Source: Kutzneria chonburiensis (GTDB lineage Bacteria > Actinomycetota > Actinomycetes > Mycobacteriales > Pseudonocardiaceae). From it: a stretch of 64,000 bases of DNA. This document shows positions 52,685-60,908 of the stretch, in pieces. The stretch covers positions 9,001,501 to 9,065,500 of the forward strand of contig NZ_CP097263.1 in NCBI RefSeq assembly GCF_028622115.1. Direction: 5' to 3'. The position numbers and the translations under genes were made by a program. The notes beneath the pieces were generated by a model. The model did no database searches and had not been told where the DNA came from. It saw nothing but the letters and a program-made list of their open reading frames with translations. Each line of letters opens with the position of its first letter. Position 1 is the stretch's first letter.

Positions 52685-53353
52685 TCAACCCCGTAGTCGC
52701 TTCACCACACGGGCGGCCTGCCGACGGACGCGCAGGGGCAGCGTCGGCTTCCCGGTGAGCACCTCGTGGGCCCAGGCCGCCTGGACGTCGTGGTGCAGGC
52801 TGTTGCGGGCCTGGAGCCAGGAGTCGCCACTGGCGCGGCCACCGTCGCTGGTGTAGACGCGGTGCACGCCGGCCAATCGCAGGCGCCGCAGCACATGCCG
52901 GTCGTAGGAGCCGAACGGGATGGCCACCTCGGTGATCGGATCCCCGGTCAGCTTGCCCAGCACCCGGCTGGCGTGGGCGATCTCCTCGACGGCCTGCTCG
53001 TCGGTCAGCCGCCGCCAGTCGCGGTGAGCCCAGCCGTGCGAGCCGATCCGCATGCCGGACCCTTGCAACTCGCGGACGTCGGAGCGGTCGAGCCGGCCGG
53101 GTTCGCCCAGAAGCCCGGCCAGCACGAAGAAATCCGCCGTCAGTCCGCGTTCCACCAGTCGGGGCAGCGCGATCTCCACATCGGAGGCGTTGCCGTCGTC
53201 GAAGGTGATCCGGACGTCGGGCCGGCCCATGGCCGCGTCGAGCACCTGCTCGAACTGCTCGACGCTGACCCAGGTCTTGTCCTCGTCCGGCTCCATCGCC
53301 CGTTCCGTCGGCCCGATCCCGTGCACGGTGAGGTTGACCACCGACTGAGACAT
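52685..53353 (-). CDS. Polysaccharide deacetylase (NodB/CE4 family)
   Basis: The 222-residue protein has the catalytic TFDDGNAS (motif 1, Asp-Asp), the zinc motif SHGWAHRDW (motif 2, H-x3-H), and VAIPFGSYDRHVLRRL (motif 3). There is no signal peptide, so it would act in the cytoplasm on a precursor. GGAGGTGGGG precedes the ATG at 53353; upstream in-frame Met at 53503 is less likely. With PIG-L at 34865 it is the second candidate deacetylase in the locus. Confidence 0.88.
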   Translation of the reverse strand: MSQSVVNLTVHGIGPTERAMEPDEDKTWVSVEQFEQVLDAAMGRPDVRITFDDGNASDVEIALPRLVERGLTADFFVLAGLLGEPGRLDRSDVRELQGSGMRIGSHGWAHRDWRRLTDEQAVEEIAHASRVLGKLTGDPITEVAIPFGSYDRHVLRRLRLAGVHRVYTSDGGRASGDSWLQARNSLHHDVQAAWAHEVLTGKPTLPLRVRRQAARVVKRLRG

Positions 53354-53420
53354 GACCGTCCCCACCTCCAGCGCGACTGTCCTGGTTCGAGGGGAATATC
53401 GGACGTAACGCCTGAATTCG

Positions 53421-54332
53421 TTACAGGATAGAGGAATACCAGTCGGCTGTCCGGCGTAGCCCCGTCTCCAACGAGGTACGCGGATGCCAGCCCAGCAGTT
53501 CACCGGCCGGCCCGATATCGGCCACTTGCGGACGGTCCAGCGGACGGTCCGCGACGGCGCCGTAGCGTGGCTGCTGGTGCGCCCCGATGATCTTCGCCAA
53601 CAGTTCTATGGTGTCCCTGATGGACAACTGGGTGCCGGACGCGATGTCGAACTCCCGGCCCGGCGCCTGCTCGGACAGCGCGGCGGCCAGGAAGGCGTCG
53701 ACCACGTCGTCGACGTAGACCCAGTCCACCAGACGGGTGCCGCTGGTCAGCTCCGGCGACTCCCCGCGGAGCAATGCCGTTGTCACATACGGGATCAGCT
53801 TGCGCAGATCCTTCTGCCCCGGCCCGTACACCATGCCTATACGCAGCGTCGTCACCGGCACGTCCCACAGTTCGTGGAACATCCGGGCGTAACCGGAGAC
53901 GGCCCATTTCGCCACGGCGTAGGGGGAACACGCCACCGCGGCCCCGTCTTCCGGCCTCGGCTCCTCCACGGATCCGGCCAGCACCACCCGGCCGGCCGGC
54001 GCCGCCGAGGCGACGGCGGTCAGCAGGTTCACCGCGCTGTCCAGATTGCTGGCCAGCGTCGGGCGCACCAGCCGCACCTCGCGGGCGCCGGTGACCTCGC
54101 TGGCCAGATGGAACACGACTTCCGGTTCCGCGGCCTCGACCACGGAGCTCACCTTGTCCGCGTCGCACAGATCGGCCACGTGCCAGGTCTCCCCGGCCGA
54201 CACGTGCTCCTGGACCTGCCGGCTCACCGCGTGCACCACCGCGCCGAGTCCGGTCAGCCGTTTCACCAGATGGGAACCGATGAACCCGGTCGCCCCGGTC
54301 ACCAGTGCCCTGACCCCCAGCCAGCCGGCCAC
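53421..54332 (-). CDS. NAD-dependent nucleotide-sugar epimerase (extended SDR)
   Basis: The 303-residue protein has NAD-binding RALVTGATGFIGSHLVKRL, VFHLASEVTGAREV, and the catalytic YAVAK (about 148-152). VDWVYVDDVVDAFLAAAL and LGWHPRTSLETGLRRTADWY are typical of UDP-sugar 4-epimerases and GDP-sugar reductases. The GTG at 54332 lies one base after the stop of the priming transferase gene, so the two are coupled. Confidence 0.87.
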   Translation of the reverse strand: MAGWLGVRALVTGATGFIGSHLVKRLTGLGAVVHAVSRQVQEHVSAGETWHVADLCDADKVSSVVEAAEPEVVFHLASEVTGAREVRLVRPTLASNLDSAVNLLTAVASAAPAGRVVLAGSVEEPRPEDGAAVACSPYAVAKWAVSGYARMFHELWDVPVTTLRIGMVYGPGQKDLRKLIPYVTTALLRGESPELTSGTRLVDWVYVDDVVDAFLAAALSEQAPGREFDIASGTQLSIRDTIELLAKIIGAHQQPRYGAVADRPLDRPQVADIGPAGELLGWHPRTSLETGLRRTADWYSSIL

Positions 54333-54333
54333 C

Positions 54334-55827
54334 TCAGTACGCCCCCTGACCGCTGAAGACCGCACGCACGGTCTTCCACAGGATGATCGCGTCCAGGGCC
54401 AGTGACCAGTCCTCGACGTAGCGAAGGTCCAGCCGCAGCGCCTCTTCCCACGGCAGGTCGCTGCGGCCGCTGATCTGCCACAGCCCGGTCAGGCCCGGCT
54501 TGACCAGCAGCCGTCGTCCCGCGTCGGAGCCGTACTGCTCGACCTCGTGCGGCAGCGGCGGCCGCGGCCCGACCAGCGACATCGCGCCGGTGAACACGTT
54601 GATCAGCTGCGGCAGCTCGTCCAGCGAGTACCGGCGCAGCAGTCGGCCCGGCCCGGTGACGCGCGGGTCCTGGCGCATCTTGAACAGCGGCCCGGCGCCC
54701 TGATTGCTGGCCCGCAGCTCGTTGAGCATCGTGTCGGCGTTGACCACCATGGTGCGGAACTTCCACATGGTGAACGGTTTTCCGCCCTGGCCGACCCGCT
54801 TCTGCTTGAACAGCACCGGACCGCCGTCGTCGGTCTTGACGATCACCGCGATGGCCAGCAGCACCGGCGCCAGCAGGGTCAGCAGGATCAGCGCGCCCAG
54901 CCGGTCGACGCAGTTCTTGATCACCCGCTTGGCGCGGCCGAAAGTGGGCGCCTGCACCCGCAGCAGCGGCAGGCCGACCACGCCGGACACGTGCAGCCGC
55001 GGCCCGGCCAGCTCCATCAGCACCGGCGCGACGACCAGCTCCGACTCGGTGTCCTCCAGCTCCCAGGCCAGCCGTTGCAGCTGGCGCGGCGTCCAATATG
55101 GATCCGCGGACACCGCGACGACCCGATAGCCACCCGGTTGTGCCCGTTCGGTCAGGTCCCCGAGTGCGCCCACCACCGGCACACCGGCGACCTCCTGCGT
55201 GCCGTCGGTGCCGAAGCCGTCCGGCGTGCACACGGCCTCGACCCGCCAGCCGTTGTGCGGTTCCTTGCGGGTACGGGCGATCAGGTCGGCCGCCCACTCC
55301 ACACTGCCCGCCGCCATCACCGGCAGCAGGCACTCGCCCTTGCCCCGCCGGCTGTGCAGCAGCCGGCGCAGCAGATAGCGGCCGGGGAACGCGATTGCCC
55401 CGACCGCCGGTACCACGAAGAACACCCATAACCGCAGATGTGTCAGCTCGAACGCGACGCCGGCCACCGACAGTGTCACCGCGGTCGCGACGAGCGCCTT
55501 GCCGAGTCTTCGGAACTCCTCGGCGCCCTGGCCCAGGATCTTGGGGTCCCAGGCCCGGTTGGCCGGCAGCGCGGCAACCACTATGAGTAGAGCGGCCACG
55601 CTGACCAGCCGCGGCAGCTGGCCGAGATAGTCGGGCAGCTCGCGTCCGATCAGGACGGTCGCCAGCAGGGTGGCCAGCGCGGTGGCCAGCACGTCGGACA
55701 TGATCACGGCGGTGCGGTAGCGGCTCTCCCAGACCGCCAGCGGCGACCGGTGGTTGCGGTGCCGGCCATGGAAACGGGTGGACGTGACAGCCAGCAGGTG
55801 CGGTTGCTCGTGCGGCAGCAGTGCCAT
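54334..55827 (-). CDS. Polyprenyl-phosphate sugar-1-phosphate transferase (WbaP/CpsE type)
   Basis: The 497-residue protein has a four-helix N-terminal membrane region, a cytoplasmic nucleotide-fold segment (VVAVSADPYWTPRQLQRLAW), a fifth helix (LGALILLTLLAPVLLAIAVI), and the catalytic bacterial sugar-transferase domain: GKPFTMWKFRTMVVNAD, RRYSLDELPQLINVFTGAMS, LVGPRPPLPHEV and KPGLTGLWQISGRSDLPWEE. It begins each repeat unit by placing a sugar-1-phosphate on undecaprenyl phosphate. GAGGGGG upstream favours the ATG at 55827; the open frame also has ATGs at 55857 and 55863. First gene of the minus operon. Confidence 0.92.
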   Translation of the reverse strand: MALLPHEQPHLLAVTSTRFHGRHRNHRSPLAVWESRYRTAVIMSDVLATALATLLATVLIGRELPDYLGQLPRLVSVAALLIVVAALPANRAWDPKILGQGAEEFRRLGKALVATAVTLSVAGVAFELTHLRLWVFFVVPAVGAIAFPGRYLLRRLLHSRRGKGECLLPVMAAGSVEWAADLIARTRKEPHNGWRVEAVCTPDGFGTDGTQEVAGVPVVGALGDLTERAQPGGYRVVAVSADPYWTPRQLQRLAWELEDTESELVVAPVLMELAGPRLHVSGVVGLPLLRVQAPTFGRAKRVIKNCVDRLGALILLTLLAPVLLAIAVIVKTDDGGPVLFKQKRVGQGGKPFTMWKFRTMVVNADTMLNELRASNQGAGPLFKMRQDPRVTGPGRLLRRYSLDELPQLINVFTGAMSLVGPRPPLPHEVEQYGSDAGRRLLVKPGLTGLWQISGRSDLPWEEALRLDLRYVEDWSLALDAIILWKTVRAVFSGQGAY

Positions 55828-55863
55828 CCTCGGGGTCCCCCTCGGTTGCCCTCTCATCGACAT

Positions 55864-56277
55864 TCCCTTGTGCAGGACCGACTGCGACGACCTCGCGCCG
55901 CCTTCGGCGCTACGTCAACTGTGGATGGATCTGGAGAACGAGGTGGACGTCCACGATCCTTCTCGGCTTTGGTGGCTGCCTCGTTACAGCGCCTGTTTCG
56001 CTTTGCTGGCAACACATCCCCGAGTGATCACTCACACGAGGGAACGGTTGGGCCGCCCGGCTCAGCGACATTGCTGCGTTTGCCGTAACAACCCTCGGGT
56101 CGATTACCGGCCGTGACAACAGGTCTGCCGGTGTGGTCGCGGATTGGGCTGAACGGCGGCATAACCCGGGCAGGGGCGGCGCAGTTGAACCGGGTGCGGC
56201 CCCACGGGGTCGTAACGTCGGGGCCCCGCGCTCGATGTGCGGGGCATCTGACGTCTCTAGTGGAGTGGAGTGCCGGT
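55864..56277. other. Divergent promoter region of the polysaccharide operons
   Basis: 414 bases between the priming transferase and a divergent GT4 gene. No convincing gene. It contains a perfect 12-bp dyad GAGTGATCACTC (56022-56033), GCTGAACGGC (56148-56157) and a 7-bp GCCCCGC/GCGGGGC hairpin close to the GT4 start. Confidence 0.55.
56022..56033. promoter_or_regulatory. Candidate operator dyad
   Basis: GAGTGATCACTC is a perfect 12-bp palindrome in the divergent promoter region. No cognate regulator is known. Confidence 0.4.
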
Positions 56278-57270
56278 ATGCGCGTCACCTTTGTGTGTCC
56301 GACACCGGTTGTCGGTGCGCAGGTGATCCAGGGATATGCCGACGAGTTGGCGGCCCGTGGCCACGAGATCAGTGTGGTCCGGCTGCGCGAGCGGGCGGGG
56401 CTGCGGGTGCCCGGCTGGTCGCGCAGGGGACGCGGACAGTCCTCGGTGCGGGTCGTGACGACCGCACGGCTGTCCCCGGACGTCGTGCCGGACGGGGATG
56501 TCGTGCTGGCGACCGATGCCAGCACGTCGAAGCTGCTGCCCGCGCTGTCCGGCCGCCATGGTCGGGCAGGGCAGCTGGTTCAGTCCCGTGAGCAGTGGGG
56601 GGCGGACCCTGAGCTACGGCTGGCCGTGCCCAAGATCGCCACGTCCGAGCGGCTCGCCGGCGTCCTGAGTGGACTCGGTGTGCCCAGCTCGGCCGTGACA
56701 GTCGTGTCCCAGGGGCTCAACCTCGCGGTCTTCCGGCCGCCACATCCGGCGCTACCGCGCGGGCACCGGGTGAGCGTGCCGGTCGGACCGGACTCCGGGG
56801 CGGCGACCGCGTTGGAGGCGTTGGAACGGACCAGGGCGCTGTTGCCCACCATGGAGGTCACCGCCTTCGGCGCCGGTCGCCGCCCGGAGCAGCTCCCCAG
56901 CTGGATCCGCTACCTCAGGTCGCTGCCCACCCACGAGCTGGTGCGCCAGGTGTACCAGCGCGACGCCGTCCACCTGGGCACCGCGGCCAGCGCCGCCCGG
57001 GCGATGGCGTGCGGCTCGGCGGTGGTCGGCGTCCGGGGCAGCGCGCTGTCGGACTTCGCCGAGCACGACCGGGACAGCCTGCTGGTCGAGCCGGGCGACG
57101 TGAACGGCACGGCCGAGGCGCTGGTCCGGCTGATGCTGGACCGCGAGCTGCGGACCCGGTTGGTGGCCGGTGGTTTCCGCACGGCGGCGACCATGGACAG
57201 CGCGGATTCGGCCGTGGCGCTGGAGAAGGCGCTGCACGGCTGGACCGAGGCCGTCGCGCCTCAGCTCTGA
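56278..57270 (+). CDS. Family 4 glycosyltransferase, compact
   Basis: The 330-residue protein begins RVTFVCPTPVVGAQVIQGYA DELAARG, an N-terminal GT-B opening. The donor half includes VSQGLNLAVFRPP and LGTAASAARAMACGSAVVGV, an E-less version of the usual donor motif (the Glu is replaced by Ala-Ser). The missing acidic residue is odd for an active GT4. The ATG at 56278 follows GGAGTGGAG. Its last 10 bases overlap the thioesterase remnant on the opposite strand. Confidence 0.8.
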   Translation: MRVTFVCPTPVVGAQVIQGYADELAARGHEISVVRLRERAGLRVPGWSRRGRGQSSVRVVTTARLSPDVVPDGDVVLATDASTSKLLPALSGRHGRAGQLVQSREQWGADPELRLAVPKIATSERLAGVLSGLGVPSSAVTVVSQGLNLAVFRPPHPALPRGHRVSVPVGPDSGAATALEALERTRALLPTMEVTAFGAGRRPEQLPSWIRYLRSLPTHELVRQVYQRDAVHLGTAASAARAMACGSAVVGVRGSALSDFAEHDRDSLLVEPGDVNGTAEALVRLMLDRELRTRLVAGGFRTAATMDSADSAVALEKALHGWTEAVAPQL

Positions 57271-57446
57271 GCCTGGCGGCTCTGGCCCCGGAACTCCGCG
57301 ATGACAACACCATCCGTTCTGGTGACTGTCACGTCGTAGATGCCGTTTCGGCCGAAGCGACCGCGTTCCGTTGCCCTTGCGACCAGTTCGTCGCCCAGCA
57401 CGGCCGGCCGCAGGAACGTCACCTGACCCGACCGGGCGACGCTCAC
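57261..57446 (-). pseudogene. C-terminal remnant of a PaaI-like thioesterase
   Basis: A 61-residue frame (GTG at 57446) matches only the C-terminal half of PaaI hotdog thioesterases: VTFLRPAVLGDELVARATER, GRNGIYDVTVTRTDGVVIAE and FRGQSR. Intact PaaI proteins are about 140 residues; the part with the central helix and catalytic residues is missing. The frame begins 4 bases after the PucR-type stop, so the break coincides with that gene. It may still be translated, but should not be enzymatically active. Confidence 0.72.
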
Positions 57447-57452
57447 ACTCCG

Positions 57453-58577
57453 TCAACCTTGCCGCAGGGCGATCTCCAGTTCCAGCCGGCGGGCCGGGTC
57501 GTGGATGCGGTCGCCGACCAGCTGGTCGATCTGGTGCATGCGATAGCGGACCGTCTGCGGGTGCACCTCCAGCCGGGCCGCGATCTCGTTGATGCCACCG
57601 CGCGTGTCCAGCCAGGCGAGCAGCGTGGCCTTCAGCCGCTCGCGCTGCTTGGGCGTGAGGTCGTCGAACGGGGCGAGGCTGCGCCGGCTCAGCTCGTCGA
57701 GCAGGAACTCGTCGGCGTGGAACAGCAGTGTGAGCAGATGGTCGTCACAGCGGACGATCGGGCCGTCGATGACGCCGCGTCGCGCGAGGACGACGGCGCG
57801 TCGCGCGAGCGTGAGGGACTGTCGGGCCTGGGCCAGCGGGACGGTCGGGCCGACGGCCAGGGGGCGAGCAAGGAGTCTGACCGCGCGGTCGGGGTCGGCG
57901 GTGAGCACGCAGCCGCCGTCGGAGAGGCAGCCCGGGAGGTGTGGCGCCTCGTCGACGAGCGCGATGGCCGCGGCCTGGCTCGGCAGCGGCCAGTCGGCGG
58001 CGATTGCTTGCGCCTCAATCGATTCCGTAGGGGCCGGCGGGTCGGCGAGGATGAGTCGTAGCAACTGGGCCCGTTGGCGCTCACCGCCCGCTGCGGCCTG
58101 ACGCTGGGCCTCGGCGTAGCCCTCGACGGCCACTCGGCACAACTCGTCCACGTAGGCGAAGATCGCCTCGGCGGTCAGCAGCAGCACGTCCGGTGGGATG
58201 CCGAGCTCGCGGCCGGCCTTGGACAGGTTGCGCCAGGCGACGCGGGCCCCGACCCGGACCGCGGTCTGCATCGAATCGGTGGTGCGGCCCTCGGTGAACT
58301 CCACCCGGCCGACGTAGCGGAACCAGGCCGTCCACTCCGTGGACGACGCCTGCGGATTGCCGACGGATTCGAAGCAGTGCACGATCGCCCGCTCGACCCC
58401 GCCGACGAGCACCTGGCCGAACTTGCCGCGCAACGGCCGCGCGTAGGCGGGAACGGAGCGCTGGATCTCGTGCACCACCTCGCGGGCGAGCCGGCCGGCG
58501 TACGGGCGAAAACGCGCGCCGAGATGACCGGGCAGGCGGGCCCACAGCTGGCTCGCGTCATTGCGGACAGCCGTCAT
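57453..58577 (-). CDS. PucR/CdaR-family transcriptional regulator
   Basis: The protein is about 374 residues. A PucR-type N-terminal sensor region (about 1-160) is followed by a GGDEF-like remnant segment and a C-terminal PucR helix-turn-helix: LKATLLAWLDTRGGINEIAA RLEVHPQTVRYRMHQIDQLV. The helix-turn-helix at the very end is the family hallmark. The frame extends to a GTG at 58610, which sits in a GTGTcaaaaACAC dyad (58598-58610) that could be an autoregulatory site. Its target is unknown; the neighbouring PaaI remnant suggests an aromatic or CoA-ester catabolic locus was once here. Confidence 0.85.
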   Translation of the reverse strand: MTAVRNDASQLWARLPGHLGARFRPYAGRLAREVVHEIQRSVPAYARPLRGKFGQVLVGGVERAIVHCFESVGNPQASSTEWTAWFRYVGRVEFTEGRTTDSMQTAVRVGARVAWRNLSKAGRELGIPPDVLLLTAEAIFAYVDELCRVAVEGYAEAQRQAAAGGERQRAQLLRLILADPPAPTESIEAQAIAADWPLPSQAAAIALVDEAPHLPGCLSDGGCVLTADPDRAVRLLARPLAVGPTVPLAQARQSLTLARRAVVLARRGVIDGPIVRCDDHLLTLLFHADEFLLDELSRRSLAPFDDLTPKQRERLKATLLAWLDTRGGINEIAARLEVHPQTVRYRMHQIDQLVGDRIHDPARRLELEIALRQG

Positions 58578-58667
58578 GGCCTCGACGATACGGTTACGTG
58601 TCAAAAACACTCCGAATTCTTGTCAGTTCTGGAGCAGTTTCTGCCGGCCTTCTATGGGTCGCTGACA

Positions 58668-58697
58668 AAGGGCCGCCTCTGGTGCGAGGCGGCCCTT
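58668..58697 (-). terminator. Terminator of the beta-domain secreted protein gene
   Basis: AAGGGCCGCCTC (58668-58679) pairs exactly with GAGGCGGCCCTT (58686-58697) over a 6-base loop. Read on the minus strand it is followed by TTTGTC. Confidence 0.82.
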
Positions 58698-58704
58698 CGC
58701 GTGA

Positions 58705-59937
58705 TCAACTCGCTTTCAGCGTGAGATCGATCGTGTTGCCGGGGCCGGTGGCCAGCGCACTGATGAACGGCGTGAACAGGCCGCAGCCGCGCAGCGGCGC
58801 CAGCGCGTAGCTGCCGGACAGCGTGCCGCCCTTGAGCACGTCGAAACCGGGGCCGGAGGTCATCGTGACGACCGACGGCTTGCTGGTGCCGCAGGCCGCG
58901 GACCGGCTGATCGGCAGGCCGAACACGCTGATCAGCGGCATCTTCACGGCCAGCTCGGACCGCGCGTCCAGGGCCCCGTTGGCCACCGCGCCGGTGGTCT
59001 GGCCCTGCGGCTCGAAGGCGATCTTCGTGGTGACCGGGATGAAGCCGAAGATCGCGAACCGGGCGCTGGTCGGGTTGAGCGTGAGGTCAGCGGTGTAGCG
59101 GCTGGTGCCGAGGTCGAGCTTGGCCGTGATGCCGCCGCGGATCGCCACGTCCGTGTGCAGGCGCTTGATCTCCGAGCTGCCCTTGATCGAGTAGCTGTAC
59201 GTGATGGTGCCGGGCGGCGCGGTCGTCGTGGTCGTCGGCTTGGTCGTGGTTGTCGTGGTGGTTGTCGTCGTTGTCGTTGTGGGTGGGGGAGTTGTGGTTG
59301 TGGTTGTTGTCGTCGGGGGAGTGGTGGTCGGCGGTGGGCCGTCCTTCGTCTGGAAGCTGATCAACTGGGCGTCCTGGCCCGGGTTGAGCGTGCAGTCCGA
59401 GGTGAACGTGCCGAGGCCGGTCGGCGTGCCGTCGGCCTTCTTCGGCGTCAGCGTGGTCGAGAAACCGCCGACCGACACGGTCGTGGTGCCGGCCTTGGTG
59501 ATCGTCGCCGTCGGCACCGGGCCGGAGGCCACCGTGTCGAAGGCGCCGGAGTCCGGCACCGGGGTCGACGGGATCACCAGGCCCGGAATGGTGATGTCCA
59601 GCGGCGTGCCGGCCTCGTTCAACGTCACGCCGGCCTGCGCGGTGCCCTCGATCGTCTTGGCCCCGACCAACGCCAACCCCTGCGTGGCGGTGGGCGGAAC
59701 CGTTGCCGTGGCCGAGAAGTCGGTCGTCACGAGGTCGCCGCCGACAGTGTCCGGAGTGGACATGGTCGCCCTGATCCGTACCTGGAGCGTCTGGTTGCCG
59801 ATCAGCGGGAAGGGACAGGTGAACGCCAGTGTCTTGTCCACCGGGGTGCCTGCGGCCGCCGACACGCCCGCGCCGACGGCCAGGCCCGTCAGCACGAGCG
59901 CGGCCGCCGTGGCCACCCCCAATGTTCGATGATGCAC
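58705..59937 (-). CDS. Secreted two-domain protein with Thr-rich linker (DUF6801-like N-domain)
   Basis: The 410-residue protein has a signal peptide (AAALVLTGLAVGAGVSAAA), an N-terminal beta domain (about 35-195; FTCPFPLIGNQTLQVRIRAT, reminiscent of DUF6801), a linker of Thr and Pro runs (about 205-240), and a C-terminal domain (about 245-410). The latter is a paralogue of the protein at 62748: FGFIPVTTKI vs FGFMPATATI, SRSAACGTSKPSVVTMTSGP vs VGPNCRTDEVSIVQSGP, and TGPGNTIDLTL vs SGPGNTLRTVL. It is exported to the cell envelope. Function unknown. Confidence 0.83.
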   Translation of the reverse strand: MHHRTLGVATAAALVLTGLAVGAGVSAAAGTPVDKTLAFTCPFPLIGNQTLQVRIRATMSTPDTVGGDLVTTDFSATATVPPTATQGLALVGAKTIEGTAQAGVTLNEAGTPLDITIPGLVIPSTPVPDSGAFDTVASGPVPTATITKAGTTTVSVGGFSTTLTPKKADGTPTGLGTFTSDCTLNPGQDAQLISFQTKDGPPPTTTPPTTTTTTTTPPPTTTTTTTTTTTTTKPTTTTTAPPGTITYSYSIKGSSEIKRLHTDVAIRGGITAKLDLGTSRYTADLTLNPTSARFAIFGFIPVTTKIAFEPQGQTTGAVANGALDARSELAVKMPLISVFGLPISRSAACGTSKPSVVTMTSGPGFDVLKGGTLSGSYALAPLRGCGLFTPFISALATGPGNTIDLTLKAS

Positions 59938-60078
59938 AGCCGTCCTTCTTTCGTGTGGTCAACCGCGATGGGAGAACGCGTTTACCGGCGCGTGATCCGA
60001 AGCTAATGACGGCGGTTGTCGGCGGGCAAGGACAACCGGGAAAGTTGCGGTTAGCTGACATATTCGGTCAGGTGTGAA

Positions 60079-60107
60079 TTGCTCATGCCGTGACAAGAAC
60101 CTAGGCT
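60079..60107 (+). promoter_or_regulatory. Predicted housekeeping-type promoter for the DUF427 gene
   Basis: TTGCTC (60079-60084) and TAGGCT (60102-60107) are 17 bases apart. The -10 ends 7 bases before the GTG at 60115, so the mRNA would be leaderless. Confidence 0.65.
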
Positions 60108-60114
60108 CGGTCGC

Positions 60115-60861
60115 GTGACGCGCGACTACCCCTCAGCGCCCGTGCAGGCCGGCCACAGCGAGCCGGCGCCGCGCCGGGTGCGGGCTGTGCTGGCCGGCCG
60201 GACCGTCTTCGACACGCAGAATGCCCAGTACGTCTGGGAATGGCCGTTCTATCCGCAGTACTACATCCCCGTCGCCGACATCGATCCCGAGGTGCTGGTC
60301 GACGAGGACCACGTGCAGAAGCTGCGCCACGGCACCGCCCGGCGGCACGGCTTGCGCGTGGGTGACGTGAGCAAACCCAGCAGTGTCAGGGTGTTCGAGG
60401 ACGGCCTGGTCAAGTTCGACTGGGACGCCCTTGATTCCTGGTTCGAGGAGGACGAGGAGATCTTCGTCCACCCGCGCAACCCGTACACGCGGGTCGACGC
60501 CCTGCGCTCCACCCGGACCGTCCGGGTCGAGCTGGACGGCGTGGTGCTGGCCGAATCCTCCTCGCCGGTCATGGTGTTCGAGACCGGGCTGCCCACCCGC
60601 TACTACCTCAACCGTACCGAGGTCGACTTCTCCCACCTGGAGCCGTCGGCCACCGAGACCGCCTGCCCGTACAAGGGGCGGACCACCGGCTACTGGTCGG
60701 TGCGGGTCGGGGACGCCGTGCACCCGGATCTGGCCTGGTGCTACGACTTCCCGACCCGGCAGCTGCTGCCCATCGCCGGTCTGGTCGCCTTCTACAACGA
60801 GAAGGTCGACATCTTCGTCGACGGCGTCGAGTTGGAGCGGCCGTCAACGCACTTCTCGTAG
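60115..60861 (+). CDS. DUF427 protein (two tandem domains)
   Basis: The 248-residue protein has two DUF427 beta-domain copies: RAVLAGRTVFDTQNAQYVWE WPFYPQYYIPVADI, then RVELDGVVLAESSSPVMVFE TGLPTRYYLNRTEVDFSHLE, followed by ACPYKGRTTGYWSVRVGD and DLAWCYDFPTRQLLPIAGLV AFYNEKVDIFVDG. Single-domain relatives are about 100 residues; this is the double form common in actinomycetes. Biochemistry unknown. The GTG start is leaderless. Confidence 0.85.
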   Translation: MTRDYPSAPVQAGHSEPAPRRVRAVLAGRTVFDTQNAQYVWEWPFYPQYYIPVADIDPEVLVDEDHVQKLRHGTARRHGLRVGDVSKPSSVRVFEDGLVKFDWDALDSWFEEDEEIFVHPRNPYTRVDALRSTRTVRVELDGVVLAESSSPVMVFETGLPTRYYLNRTEVDFSHLEPSATETACPYKGRTTGYWSVRVGDAVHPDLAWCYDFPTRQLLPIAGLVAFYNEKVDIFVDGVELERPSTHFS

Positions 60862-60908
60862 TGGTTCCGTAAGGGTTTGCGCGGCCGTTCCGCGGCTAGG
60901 GTTCAGTG

